Under the pieces are notes generated by a model. It had not been told where the DNA came from. It did no database searches and saw only the letters and a list, made by a program, of their open reading frames with translations. This document shows, in pieces, positions 1 to 11,207 of a DNA stretch of 64,000 nt (positions are counted from its first letter, which is position 1; each line of letters opens with the position of its first letter). The stretch spans positions 868,001 to 932,000 of the forward strand of contig NW_026570245.1 in assembly GCF_019649055.1 (NCBI RefSeq). The letters run 5' to 3'. Position numbers and translations under genes: made by a program. The DNA is from Paramacrobiotus metropolitanus. Lineage: Eukaryota > Tardigrada > Eutardigrada > Parachela > Macrobiotidae.

Positions 1-722
1 GCGCCTTCCCCATTCGGCTGATCGGCCCTGATGACCTTTACATCATATACCACGGACCTCACCATTATCAGCAACTGGACCAGGTCAAACGTGGCATTCG
101 GCATTTGGTCACTATTCGCGGATTTGATGAAGTCTTTCGTCAGAAATCTCTTATAATGCGCGCATTATGGAATCCTGTACCGGCATTCAAAACCCTGATA
201 TTTGGTTTATACGAAGCGGTTCAACGGTTCGGATGTTATTATGCCGTGCACTTACGGCGCGGGGATAAGTTATCCACTCACGAAATGCGGCATATTTCAG
301 CGGGAATGTATTATCAATCGGTTATGAATACTTGCCGGCAACAAAGCGCCATGTGTTGCACAAACCTGTTTGTTGTGTACGATGACCGGAAGCTGTACAA
401 TGAATTTCACCAAATGTCCGCTAAAAAATTTCGCGTTTTCGACTTGGGTAAGCTACTAGCAATGGAAAAAAAGTCCCGTTATGATTATACGATAGAACTG
501 AATGGTATGAATGTGTATGATGTGTTAAAGGACAATCAATCACAGTGGTTCATACATACGCGAGAAGTTATCGTGTCCATTACCTTGTTGTCACTTGCTG
601 ATCATGTTTTTTGTACATTCTCCTCAAATTTTTGCCGTGTTGTTGCTTTGCTCAGAGGAAACCGTTGTGGTTTTGATACTTTACATTCTCTTGACACGTC
701 CTGGCATAAAAGTTTGGAATAG
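1..722 (+). CDS. GT23-family (FUT8-like) fucosyltransferase, 3' part
   Basis: The frame is open from base 3 to the stop at 720-722, so the 5' part lies outside the window. It encodes the C-terminal catalytic half of a glycosyltransferase family 23 enzyme. The motif HLRRGDK near 247-267 matches the HxRRxDK nucleotide-sugar site of alpha-1,6-fucosyltransferase. Near 607-640 the segment DHVFCTFSSNFCRV matches the conserved CTFSSQVCR block, followed by an FDTLHSLD segment like the family's HSLDD. By family knowledge such enzymes move fucose from GDP-fucose to N-glycan cores in the Golgi lumen. It is more diverged than vertebrate FUT8 and no SH3 domain is visible, so it may be a lineage-specific paralogue. 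An AATAAA lies at about 912. Confidence 0.72.
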   Translation, partial: AFPIRLIGPDDLYIIYHGPHHYQQLDQVKRGIRHLVTIRGFDEVFRQKSLIMRALWNPVPAFKTLIFGLYEAVQRFGCYYAVHLRRGDKLSTHEMRHISAGMYYQSVMNTCRQQSAMCCTNLFVVYDDRKLYNEFHQMSAKKFRVFDLGKLLAMEKKSRYDYTIELNGMNVYDVLKDNQSQWFIHTREVIVSITLLSLADHVFCTFSSNFCRVVALLRGNRCGFDTLHSLDTSWHKSLE

Positions 723-2517
723 CTTTATACTGCAGCTGACATTGCGATTAAAGGTTGAATTAAATGTTCTTTCCTTTTTTCTTCCGTACGTTCAGAGGTT
801 TTTAGAAAAAACCTGGGAGTAGTAACAAATTAGCTATGCATATAATGAATGGCCACCAGATATAATTTTACAGATTTCTACTCATGATCATAACTTATAG
901 GATTCAGCGTCAATAAAAAAACAGTCAACAGCTTGAAATCTACGTAGAATATAATCGATACAATACTATTATATTCTCTGCGTGTAACCGGTTTATGTAA
1001 ATAAAGTATTTGCGTGCGTAATGCGTATTAAACATTTCGCACAAACAAAAACGTTCAATATATATGTCTACATTTATAACTGTAAGAAGGATCCGGAAGC
1101 ACAACTTGTCAACAACTCCAGGTTGCCGGTGCCACTTTATTCCACCAGTTTTCAATTTATACGGGTAAAAACCGTTACTGCAATATTATGCGTACGTATA
1201 ATTATATAGATTTTCATTCTTCGTGCTATTACATGATTTAACGGATGGGTGTGTCTCCATAAATCAGATTTCGAGAGATATAGAACTACTATAGCAGATT
1301 GCGCAGATTTAGCATCGTTTTACTAGTTTGTTTATTGAATTTTTATGTATATTTACATACGTATCCATGTTGAGGAAAGGTCCGCCGTGGTGCACTGTTG
1401 TAAACGGACTATGCAAAATATATGTTAATTGATGTTGGGAATTCGCGCCAGTTGGCCGGTTGGCTAGTTGTGCAATCAGCCTCAACATGGAGCATCGGTA
1501 GACGTAAATACCGGATAATTGGCACAACAGACTCACAATCTGGCTGTAAAAAAGGGCGGTGTAGCATTGACTTTTATCGTTTAACACTGTCTACACTCGG
1601 ACAATGGATTTTCCGCTTTCGCTACGGATTATTGGAAGTTTACCTTTGACTACAAAAAAGACGCTGACAAATTTACTTCGTGTACGAACAGCTGTTGCTA
1701 ACTCAGCAAAATAGGTAGTATCTGTGACGAATTTTGCTGTCAAACATACATTTATAATGCAAAATTGCACTATTAAATCAATAATAGTGCTCCACAAAGC
1801 AATAAAATCAAGAAATAAGAAAATATCGGCACATTCCGCGACTAGCCAATGTCCAATGGAGAGTAACAGTGCGCTTCCCGTTAGTCTCGGTACGCGATAA
1901 CTGATTGGGTGCGCCAATGCCCAATGGCTTTTGCATTTGCGCATCGCCGGACGCCGCATTCCGCTATCGCAGTGCCATACCGATTGCGGAAGAACAAATA
2001 ATAGAGCCCGCCCACGTGCGTATTAAGCCGCAGCGAGCCTTGTGGCTACAAGCACATGAGCAAACGTAAAAACTTGTTTTTTTCTTTCAATGATGGTTTG
2101 TCTGCTGGACAGATAGCTACGTTTCTTTATAAATTATTGAATACCATCATGCAGCTGCTGTGTACATAGCTTAAGCAATTCGCATCGTAATCATCTTTCT
2201 CGCCGTCCATTATTTGTAACGTTATTTAGTTTATGCTTTCAAACGTTCATCGCAGATCCGTCTTCGCATATTTTCAAGGACAGTCATGCGCGAAAAACGC
2301 CGTTTCCTGGTGAACACGTAGTCAAAAGTGAAAGTATAGCTCCAGGTTTTTCCCGCGATTATCTCCGTTAATTTGCTCGAAGAATTTCTGTACCAGAATG
2401 GGCAAATGAGGAATATCGCTTTGAACCTTTGGTGCGGATAACGTGCTAGAATTCTCACTCCATTCGCTGCGGCTGCTCATTCATAGAAAGATCGAAGCGT
2501 CGCGAGGGATCTCAAAA
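723..2517. other. Intergenic stretch, no gene seen
   Basis: AT-rich sequence between the fucosyltransferase stop and the DOMON/b561 start. Candidate polyadenylation signals for the upstream gene lie near 912 and 998. Open frames here lack domain motifs and lack splice-compatible continuation, so I treat them as chance. Confidence 0.5.
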
Positions 2518-5500
2518 ATGAAGCATATTGCATTATACTTGTACATTATTTTGTCCTATTGCTCTGTGATAATATTTGGCCAAGGACCGGTGACGAATTT
2601 CCAAGTGCAGGATTGTGGCGTTTCGTGGGATTGCGTTGGATTCCCTAATGCAGACTGTGTCGGGAGAGGGCTCTGTACAAACTTACTAAAGTATTCATAT
2701 GCAGCATCCGATCCGAACCATGTTAAAGTGGAACTGCATGGCATTCCGCCCATGGCTGGAGCGAATGATTTCTGGATTGCGGTGGGATTTAATCACGAGC
2801 CGAATTCAATGGTAATTTTATTGATTTTCATAGTAGATAAAATAAATCCTTTTATTTATTTATCTCCGTTTTTTAAAAAATAATTTGTCATTTATTTATT
2901 ACTGAACAGAAAATCGCGATCATTGATTAGTGCGATCATTTGGTTTTTTCCTAATTTGATTTAAGGCTGCTTTATTGTTGCGCAGAAAATTAATTATTTA
3001 ATTAGTGTGGTCATTAGAGATTTTTTCTGGATTTTTTTCTTATTTTAATGCTAGTGTTGTATTTTGTGGTGCATGTTTAGGCTGGAACACTGGTTAGTGA
3101 ATGTGTTTATAACGCCGGACAAGTCGACGTTTTTGCCTCGTATAATGGAGAGGGATACGTTAATCAGCGGCTGCAACAGGTGGGTTTGTCGGCTCCGCTT
3201 GATCGCTCAATCTCGAACAATCGGGTTGTTTTCTGAGGAAATGAAACCGATTTCCATTTTGACAACGATATACAAGTATCAGCAATATTTTCGGTTAAAA
3301 GTGCTTTAAACAATAACATGCAACTCTTGTGTAGTCAAAATGTTCCAACACATACTATGACTATGCGGATGTAAATAACTTCCGGCCGTGGCTGTCCAGG
3401 ATGATTAATTTTGCATTTAATTATCCTGCAATGTAAATGCAGACAACTTTTGAAATATATTTAATAGACTTGAAGGTGAAGTTTGAAATTACTGAACTCG
3501 CGTGATTGGTTACTGGAAGTAAGTTACTAATACATTGTTAAAATATCCCGCTATGCTGAAAATGCGGAAGCCCTGTGCTCCGAAAGGTTGGCATAGAATT
3601 TCAGCATTTTACTGGCAGTATTATTAGAAAATAAATAATAAGCGTAACTTTTGCAAGCTAAAAATTGGTTTATGGATTTCTAAACACTGCTTTGATGGAA
3701 TGTGTCGGTTTTTTATTTTTATCGGCTGTTTGATGTTATAATTAGTATTTTCGGATTGTGAAAGAACTGTTGCATGCTCATTTGCAAGTTTTGCAAGCAA
3801 GGCGCATTTTTGATGGCTTTGAAATTACTTCGGCTAGCCGTGATTTTCTTTTGTATCCATGGAATATAATTGCGGTACGTGTACGGTACTGTTAGTAGTA
3901 ATTGCCTCCAGTAGTACTTATTGTTAGTAAATTTTAGGGTAGGTGTTGTGAAATCTGAAAAACTTTAGTATTGCTAATGTAATTGGTGATTGACGAACAA
4001 TGTTAGAAATATTTTTTTTGCCTTCCAGCCAAAAGACGGGATAACTGGCATTTCCGGTTCCCTCAAGAACCAGATCCTCACATGTTCTTTCACACTAAAT
4101 CGCTTACGACGCGCGAATGACATGGATTTTGATTTGGCAACACCGTTATACGTCGTGATGGGCCAAGGGCCGGCGGAAGCATGTAAGTCATTGATCGTTA
4201 TGTTTTTCGCTCACGCGCTGCTGTGCAAGCAAGCCGCTCTCGTCAGCGCTGCTATCATAACCACCGCAAAAGAAATTAAAAGTGCCATTAACTTATGCCA
4301 TTATACAATGTTTGTACGATGAGGCAATCTGTTGACAGAATCATACATGCATTTGTTTATGTATGCATTTCGCAGTCAGGTAGTCTTTAACGAGCCGGAA
4401 ATCCTTCTGGTATTGTGTAAAGTTAGCACGGTTGAGGGCAAGTTGCGGCATCGCTGTTATAGTTCTAAGCAATAATTTGATTGTTAACTTTTACAGCAAC
4501 AGCTTTTAGTTTGAGCGGCTCATCAGTGATTAGCTTTCACCTTTTGCCACTGCATATATAGACTAATATAGTGTCCAACAATTAAGCAAAAGCTTTGTTT
4601 ATCTCTTGCTGACCCGTGTAAATGGAGTGTTGAATCTATGAACAAATAAATCAGGGAACGTTCTTGATTTGCACTTTGCAACCTTATATCGCTTCTACAG
4701 TGAAAGGCGCAAAAATTTTCAACATCACAGTTTTTATTAGTACTACGGACAGGTGAAGGAAGGCGAGTAATAACCTCTTTTTTAGCTTAACAGAAGTTAA
4801 ACCATTAGGTGGCTATACCCTGTAGTGTTTTGCATTTTCAGTTGTATTCGTGCTATATGTATAATGCTGATATGTTTCGCTTTGCAAATTCTTTATCTAA
4901 TTTTGCAGTTTGTGTCAGTCTGGTTCTTATGATTATTTATGCCGGTGTAACGTGTAAGTGCTGTATAAATAAATTATGTTAAGAGCGTGCTATTCAGATT
5001 TAGAATAGTTCATTAGATCATGCGAAAGAAACCGTACTTCACAGGTTTTGAATAACTACTACAAAGTCCAGAAGCGACCAGACTTGTAGCAAAAACGGAA
5101 AGCAACGTTGTCCTGCTTAGTGCTGTTTGTTTTGTCTTGCACTTAAATGGTGTCTTTTGGACCGTAGCCAGTTCTCATTGCTTAATCAGCAGTTACAAGC
5201 TTTGATGATTTGAATGTAAAAAATCCTGTTTCTATTTGTTCGATATTTTGAGAACGGCGATAGTACCAGTGTGTGCCTCTTTAGAATTTACACATGCCAC
5301 TTTGACATAATGTGAGTAAATCTGGATTGCTTATAATGAAGCAGCTTGTCATTTATGTAGTACTCGTATGCGAGTAATGGTATGGCTTCCGGGGAAGTAA
5401 GGATTACGGAACATGCGTGGGGCCGTGAGCCAACGTGGCGCGGTGCAGGTTTTAGGAGCCAGTTTATATTCTGACCGAGAAATCTTTAAAATGACCGCTT

Positions 5501-8500
5501 TAAAATCTTGAAACCATCTGAAGGTACTCATTTTAATACGACGCGTAATACACGGTAAAATTGCCAAAACTGTTTGAAATGTCAATCTACAGTCAGCCAT
5601 TAAAGAGCAATAACGCTTGTATATGCGAAGCATTCTTATTAGTCCAAATCCATATTATACAGTACTGACGCGAAAGTATGTATCCGATGTCAAATTATTC
5701 TTTCTACGATACGATTAGAGCACTGCAACGGTGCAGCACGAAATGAAAACTGCTACATTTTGACAATAGTGCAGTAACGTTGATCGCTGTACAATATATC
5801 GCTACATACTCTGTACATGTACAGTTAATAATATATGCCAAATCCCAGTGCCTTAAGTCTTGATATCGTTATATGCCCTAAGTCTCACGTACTCTAATAG
5901 TTTACACATTTGCATTACAATTTTGCCGGTTAACAAATTTTTTTGACGTAACCTTTAGTGTGAAATCAACTGAAGTTGCAAAAAAGAATTGGTGACGCAC
6001 TGCTCAAAAGAAGTTTAAATTCTGAAGTGAGACACTGGTAATTGTTTACCAACATTTGGTTTTTACGATACAAAAATTAATAAGAGCTTACTGGCTTGTA
6101 AACGGGCCGTACATAGACGCTGTGCGAACTTTACATGTGGGATTTCAAATACCTACCCTTTGAATTTCTTAGGGGAACTCAAGCCTCATCATGTCTCTCC
6201 TTACGTTACTCCTGACAAGTTAACCATCGCCTCCAATCAGCCACGAAAGCCGTTTCCCAATCTCCAGCCGCTTCTGACAGTTTCTCCCGTGCCGGCTGCC
6301 ACACCGGCGAGCAACCATGACGTTATGGACGCCTCAGCGCCAGTGGCCCGGCAGATTACACCAGGAAATTCCGTGGAAGGCTGTTTCGAGACAAAAGGCT
6401 GCCTGACCTATCCACCGAATTGTTTCAGCTCGAAGACGTGCGTTGCCATTCTGTCGTACACTGCCGACCCTGATAACAAGGGTCAGGTTCGCATGGAATT
6501 ATGGCGGCAGGTGACTCAACCCGGAGATCATTATGTCGCTGTTGGATTGGCCGCGGTTTCACCGGAAATGGTTGGTTTTTTAACACTTCTCTGACTTTGT
6601 CTTCTTGAAAATTTTGCAAGCCAGGTTTTTACCAAAATATTTTGTCGATGCCTTTGTTTGTTAGAATTACCGTTACTGATAGATATACATCATATACATC
6701 CAGTTTCGGTATGCATTGTAGTTGTGCACTGTGACCTTTCAGGCTAATTCCGGTGTTTTGGCTTGTGTGTCTTATGGAGATAATGTGGACGTGATTGCCT
6801 CATACAATCCTGGACGGTATAATGTGGAAGTCAACAACGTTAGTTTGGTTGTTCAGATTTTGGCCCTTGAACGCTGTTGTCTAACACGATGGCTTAAATT
6901 GTTTAGCAACGAGAGAATATTACCGTGACGAAAAAAGGCATGGATGGCAAATCGCTGTACTGCCAGTTCACGATGCCGTCACGTCGCTCGTTCGCCGGAT
7001 CTTTTGCCAGTTCGCCGGTAGTAATTGACGTCAGCAATCAGTCATTTCTCATGCTGGCTCATGGTCCGGCTTATCCAACAGGTGGGCGCAAATGATTCCC
7101 GTACTATATAAATTAGGAAGGGTTTTAGCACTGAAATGCCGGCAGGGACGCTGGATAATTAATTTCGATCTCTTTTTGGTTTTGTGCTTCTTATTGGCGG
7201 TAAACCAACACTGTTAACGTGACGGCGCTTCTTATTGTTAGTACATATTTATTTTTGCTCATTTAAACGTTTGTTTTTTACTGTGATTTGCGATATACTT
7301 ATTCCGGCACTTGTTCTCGGAACGTTTTTGTACTGATAACGGTTAAGATGGTTTCTCATTACAGGAAAGATACGAAAGCACAGCATTATGCCGATAAGCA
7401 CGGCGAATGCGGTCAGAATGGACAGCGTAGCAGCCGTCAGGAGCTCGGATCTGCCTTTAAATTTGTACAAATCGCATGGTATTTGGTTTTTTTGTAATCC
7501 TTTGTGATTTTACTATTTTTACTGATTGCGAGTTCGCGAGTGGGATAATAATGATCTAATTCGCAAAGAATTCGCAGTTAGGATGGCTGAGAATTTTATG
7601 AAATCGAATTGTAGCATTTTATTGATTTGTGTGCTTTTTGTAGCTGGTCTGATGGTGGGTGCGTGGATGTTCCTAGCCAGCGTTGGCATTTTGACGGCAC
7701 GTTACTATAAAACGATGTGGACTGATTATTCGCCTTTCGGAATAAAAATCTGGTTCCATGTAAGAACGTTTGATGTCTCGAACTTCGAGATCTTGAAATC
7801 CGTAAAATTATTCTTTCTAATTGCTAATAAAGTTTTCGTTTACTGTAGATCCATCGGCCGTTTATGTTTTTGGCTGTTCTGGCATCCATCGCCGCCTTTG
7901 TTATCATTTACATCCGTACCGGCGGATTATGGACTGCCACGCCGCCATCAGAAAACGCTCACCCGATTATCGGGTTCATTGCTTTTGTACTTGGCCTAAT
8001 GCAGGTATGACGCTTATTAGTTATAATTCACTTCTTATGTCTAACAACAGTTTCGTTAACAACAAAGTTTAATTATAGGGAAGTTATTGAATATTTTAAT
8101 ACCTTGTATTTGTTTTGAATTCGGTGCGGTTTGCCGGGTTCGGGGACTATACTGACCAGTGGCTACGTATGCGCCACATGCTTGTATTACCAGATTGTTT
8201 ACATACCTAAATTTGTGGTATATACTGGCTGCTACTTTTTAACTACAGTAGCACAGTAGCAGTCAGTGAAGTTAGATAATTATTTTCTTGGAGCCTTTCT
8301 CATTCCGTCAGACTCATTTCTCTGTATAATATAAAATTCAGTAAGTGTTGCGTTTGCTGCAGCCGATCGTGGCACTCTTCCGACCAAATCCCGGCGCAAA
8401 AAATCGGCCTTTATTCAACTGGTTTCACTGGGGAGTGGGATTCGCCTGTCATATCCTAGCCAGTATGCTCGGTGTTATTTCTAACAATATGTTCATTTCA

Positions 8501-9114
8501 AAACGAGTAAATGTAAATAGGGAAATGCATCAGCAACAAAGCCTAACATTTCTTTTGCAGTTGCGGCTATTTATCTTGGACTGATGATGCCCCAAATGTC
8601 CATTTATACCGATTATGGTTATACTCCCATTTGGATTATGGTTGCGTTTTCCGCCTTCCATGCCTTGTGGTTGATTTTGTTGCAAATAATCGAATGGATA
8701 ATTCCATCGTTAAAAAGTTGGTGTTAAAAGTTGTGCTCTAAAACGTGAAAACAGTTACAATTTCATTGTGCAAGGATAACTACGTAGTCACGGAATATAT
8801 ATGTATGTCCAGACGAACTATGTAGGTATGACCTTTGAATGGTTTGACTGCAGAGAGACAACAGACGATGCAGATGAAGACGATTAATGGCAACGGCCAG
8901 GTTTACCAGGAAACAACCATCTCACGATCAAAACCGGTAAAGCCTTATTCTTTCATTGTTGTGGTGGGCTGGTAGCTATGGTCATTGTGGTAGCTATACT
9001 ATGTTCCGTAATTTTTAGGGAAGTGTTCTGAAAACCCTGATGTGGATCTTCCATTTTGTGGTTGTCGCCGGTTTCACCATCGCTATTCTGGTGTTAATTG
9101 GGATCTCGCACTAA
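2518..9114 (+). CDS. Double-DOMON cytochrome b561 ferric-reductase-like membrane protein (FRRS1 family)
   Basis: Exons: 2518-2811, 3081-3179, 4029-4182, 6173-6570, 6743-6838, 6907-7081, 7365-7478, 7644-7759, 7849-8004, 8363-8462, 8561-8716, 8854-8936, 9019-9114. All joins keep phase, giving about 678 residues. A signal peptide at 1-21 is followed by two DOMON domains (about 25-180 and 240-405), then a b561 membrane core (about 430-620) and a last C-terminal helix. Histidines expected to ligand two b hemes are present: KSHAG, WFHIH, NAHPIIG, NWFHW and AFHALW. By family knowledge this is a transmembrane ascorbate- or heme-dependent electron carrier that reduces ferric iron. Vertebrate FRRS1 has Reeler, DOMON and b561; here a second DOMON replaces Reeler. 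The long intron 4183-6172 could instead separate two genes, but the strong GTAAGT donor and matching phase favour one. Confidence 0.85.
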
Positions 9115-9752
9115 ACAGTCTGGAAGGCTGTTGTATGCTGCTAAATTTGGTTTTTGATTAAAGTTTTACCGGTGCCATAAGGAACCGAATGTGTTTCTGT
9201 TAAGTTTTCTGGAGTTTATTTCCGTGCTTTGTCTTCTAACCCCGATTTGAATATCGGTACTGCAGAATGTTGAACAGTGTTTTACGTTTAGGAGTATTAA
9301 AATGCCATGATTGTTGAAAGCTTCCGGATTCACAGTCGTATGCCTACGTAAGGCAAATATTTTCTTTAGTCGACTTATTGAACGAACTACTCGTAACACG
9401 AGATGTTGCGCACAAAACAAAATACAGGCAGTGGACTACCTCTTTAAATTGGCTAAATTCTGCATCTGCAAAACGACGGAATTTAGCAGTTTTAATACCG
9501 ACAATCGCAAGTCGTACTGATTTGAAGGCTGAACGACATGTGAAGTTGCGTCAGCCTCTATTACTCTACATGTCCAAACTACAGAAGTACCATAAATAAC
9601 AAACAAAAAAATCGAAACATCCATTTCGCACGAAAAGCGCCAATGAAATGCGAAAACAAGAGCTACAGCAGACATCGCAAATCCACGTAAACCAACGGAG
9701 AAGTACTCGACAGGGCTCATAGCAAACAAATGCGTGCAAACCGCGGGGGATA
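9115..9752. other. Convergent intergenic stretch
   Basis: This lies between the 3' ends of the b561 gene (+) and the Gly-rich gene (-). An ATTAAA polyadenylation-like signal is at about 9157. I see no further coding signal. Confidence 0.4.
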
Positions 9753-10100
9753 TCAGATTCCACGTCGCCGAGAATTGCCCCGATTATCCACGAGCATTTC
9801 GTGAACGAAGCCGGCTGTAATATATCCAACTACGGCTCCACATCCAATGCCAATGCTGCTGGCGTTGATTATTCCGAAAGGTCCTGGGATCATATGGCGT
9901 GCGGCAATCTTCGCGGCAGCCGCACCTGCTACTCCCCCACAAAGTCCACCAAAGGCTATTCCATCTCCCTGGGCTACAATCTTAGGTCTGTTGGAGAACC
10001 TCGCATCATAAATACCGACGCCGATTCCACACAGGCATCCGACAGCAGCAGCAGCCATACCTCCGATTCGAACCACAGATGGGTTCGCCAACATGTTCAT
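9753..10100 (-). CDS. Small Gly/Ala-rich membrane protein, unknown function
   Basis: One coding exon of 115 residues on the minus strand. I do not recognise the family. Three hydrophobic stretches rich in Gly and Ala (about 12-33, 46-68 and 76-98) carry GxxxG-like spacing, which suggests a small multi-pass membrane protein of glycine-zipper type. The C-terminus is basic (RRR). A splice acceptor (AAACAG) lies two bases before the ATG, so the 5' UTR probably continues in an upstream exon. The coding reality is supported by a second, truncated copy of its last 35 or so residues about 0.9 kb away (10592-10709), in which amino-acid similarity is kept better than base identity. Confidence 0.6.
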   Translation of the reverse strand: MNMLANPSVVRIGGMAAAAVGCLCGIGVGIYDARFSNRPKIVAQGDGIAFGGLCGGVAGAAAAKIAARHMIPGPFGIINASSIGIGCGAVVGYITAGFVHEMLVDNRGNSRRRGI

Positions 10101-10591
10101 GTCTGTTTTTAATCAAGCTGAACAACTGAAAGAAATACTACAGTGATACGCACAGCTGGAATGATCTCGATAGTCAAATACAGAAAGCATAAAACAGTCA
10201 ATTTTAAAACTGCGAAAAAGTAGAAATCCGATGTTATAGCCAACAGTGCGTCAACCAAATCACCAATGCTCAGCATCTACAGAAGCGAATTGTGGCAAAC
10301 CGAGCATAAAGCAACCTGCATCAAGAAACCCCAAAAAATAACACGAAATGGATTGCTGTATAATGTTGTTGGTTGTATCATCCATAAAATGGACAGGATT
10401 TCGCTGTTTTTAAACTGAGACTACTGATTAAAAAGCCTGCACGAAAAGGCTATGTTGCGCCAGCCGATTCAAGTGATACCATAACGAACCGAAAATCGGA
10501 ATATCAAGCTAAAGCACCGAACAAATGATGTAAGATTCAACAGGGTTCAGGTTCACGACAAACCAGCTAAAACCAGTCAACGGCATTTCAA

Positions 10592-10709
10592 CGCTTGCGT
10601 TATCCCGTTCCAGGTCGTCCAGAATTCGTCGATTTAATGCTGCGCTGGTCGACGAGCATTTCGTACACGAAACCGGCCACAACATACCCGAAAACAGCTC
10701 CACATGATG
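10592..10709 (-). pseudogene. Truncated duplicate of the Gly/Ala-rich membrane protein
   Basis: The minus-strand frame contains CGAVFGYVVAGFVYEMLVD and then a stop. It matches CGAVVGYITAGFVHEMLVD of the intact gene at 9753-10100. Upstream of the match the similarity fades and I find no convincing N-terminal exon, so this looks like a broken tandem duplicate. A weak acceptor-like AAG precedes it, so it could instead be the last exon of a diverged second gene whose other exons I did not recognise. Confidence 0.5.
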
Positions 10710-11207
10710 TGGAGCCTTACATAAAGCACAACAGGAACGGTACGTACTTGCACTTATAGAAAAAGCGCGTTTTATTGTAGTCCGAATCCCATGCTAGTGC
10801 TATTGGAATTCCATCGTTAAAAAGTGATTGGAACAGGCCGAACAGCCATTTCGACACTAATAAGGGAAATGAATTTTCCGACCACGCTGTGCACAAGATC
10901 TGTCCGTCAAACATCGAACTTTTTCTTTACATATTATTTCGCTTTGCGTGATTTCCTGGCAAAACGCTGTTGCTTTGCCGTTTTTACTCCAGTTACGATT
11001 GCATCCTTTGCGTTTCTGCCATCAAATAGTGTCAGACTGATTGATCGTTAATGTATGTAAAAGTGTTCGATTATTTGTAATACAAATTCAAGTATTAAAT
11101 TTATTGATAATAAATGAAACTATACATGCCGCGCCGCGCAGTTTTATTATCACAATTCGCAGATACAAAACATGGCCAGTTTACAACGACAGCAATGCCA
11201 CAGTATC

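Noticed and set aside
1591-1959. 122-codon minus-strand frame between the first two genes
   Set aside because: It has a hydrophobic patch but no recognisable motif or exon context. A frame this long can occur by chance in GC-mixed DNA.
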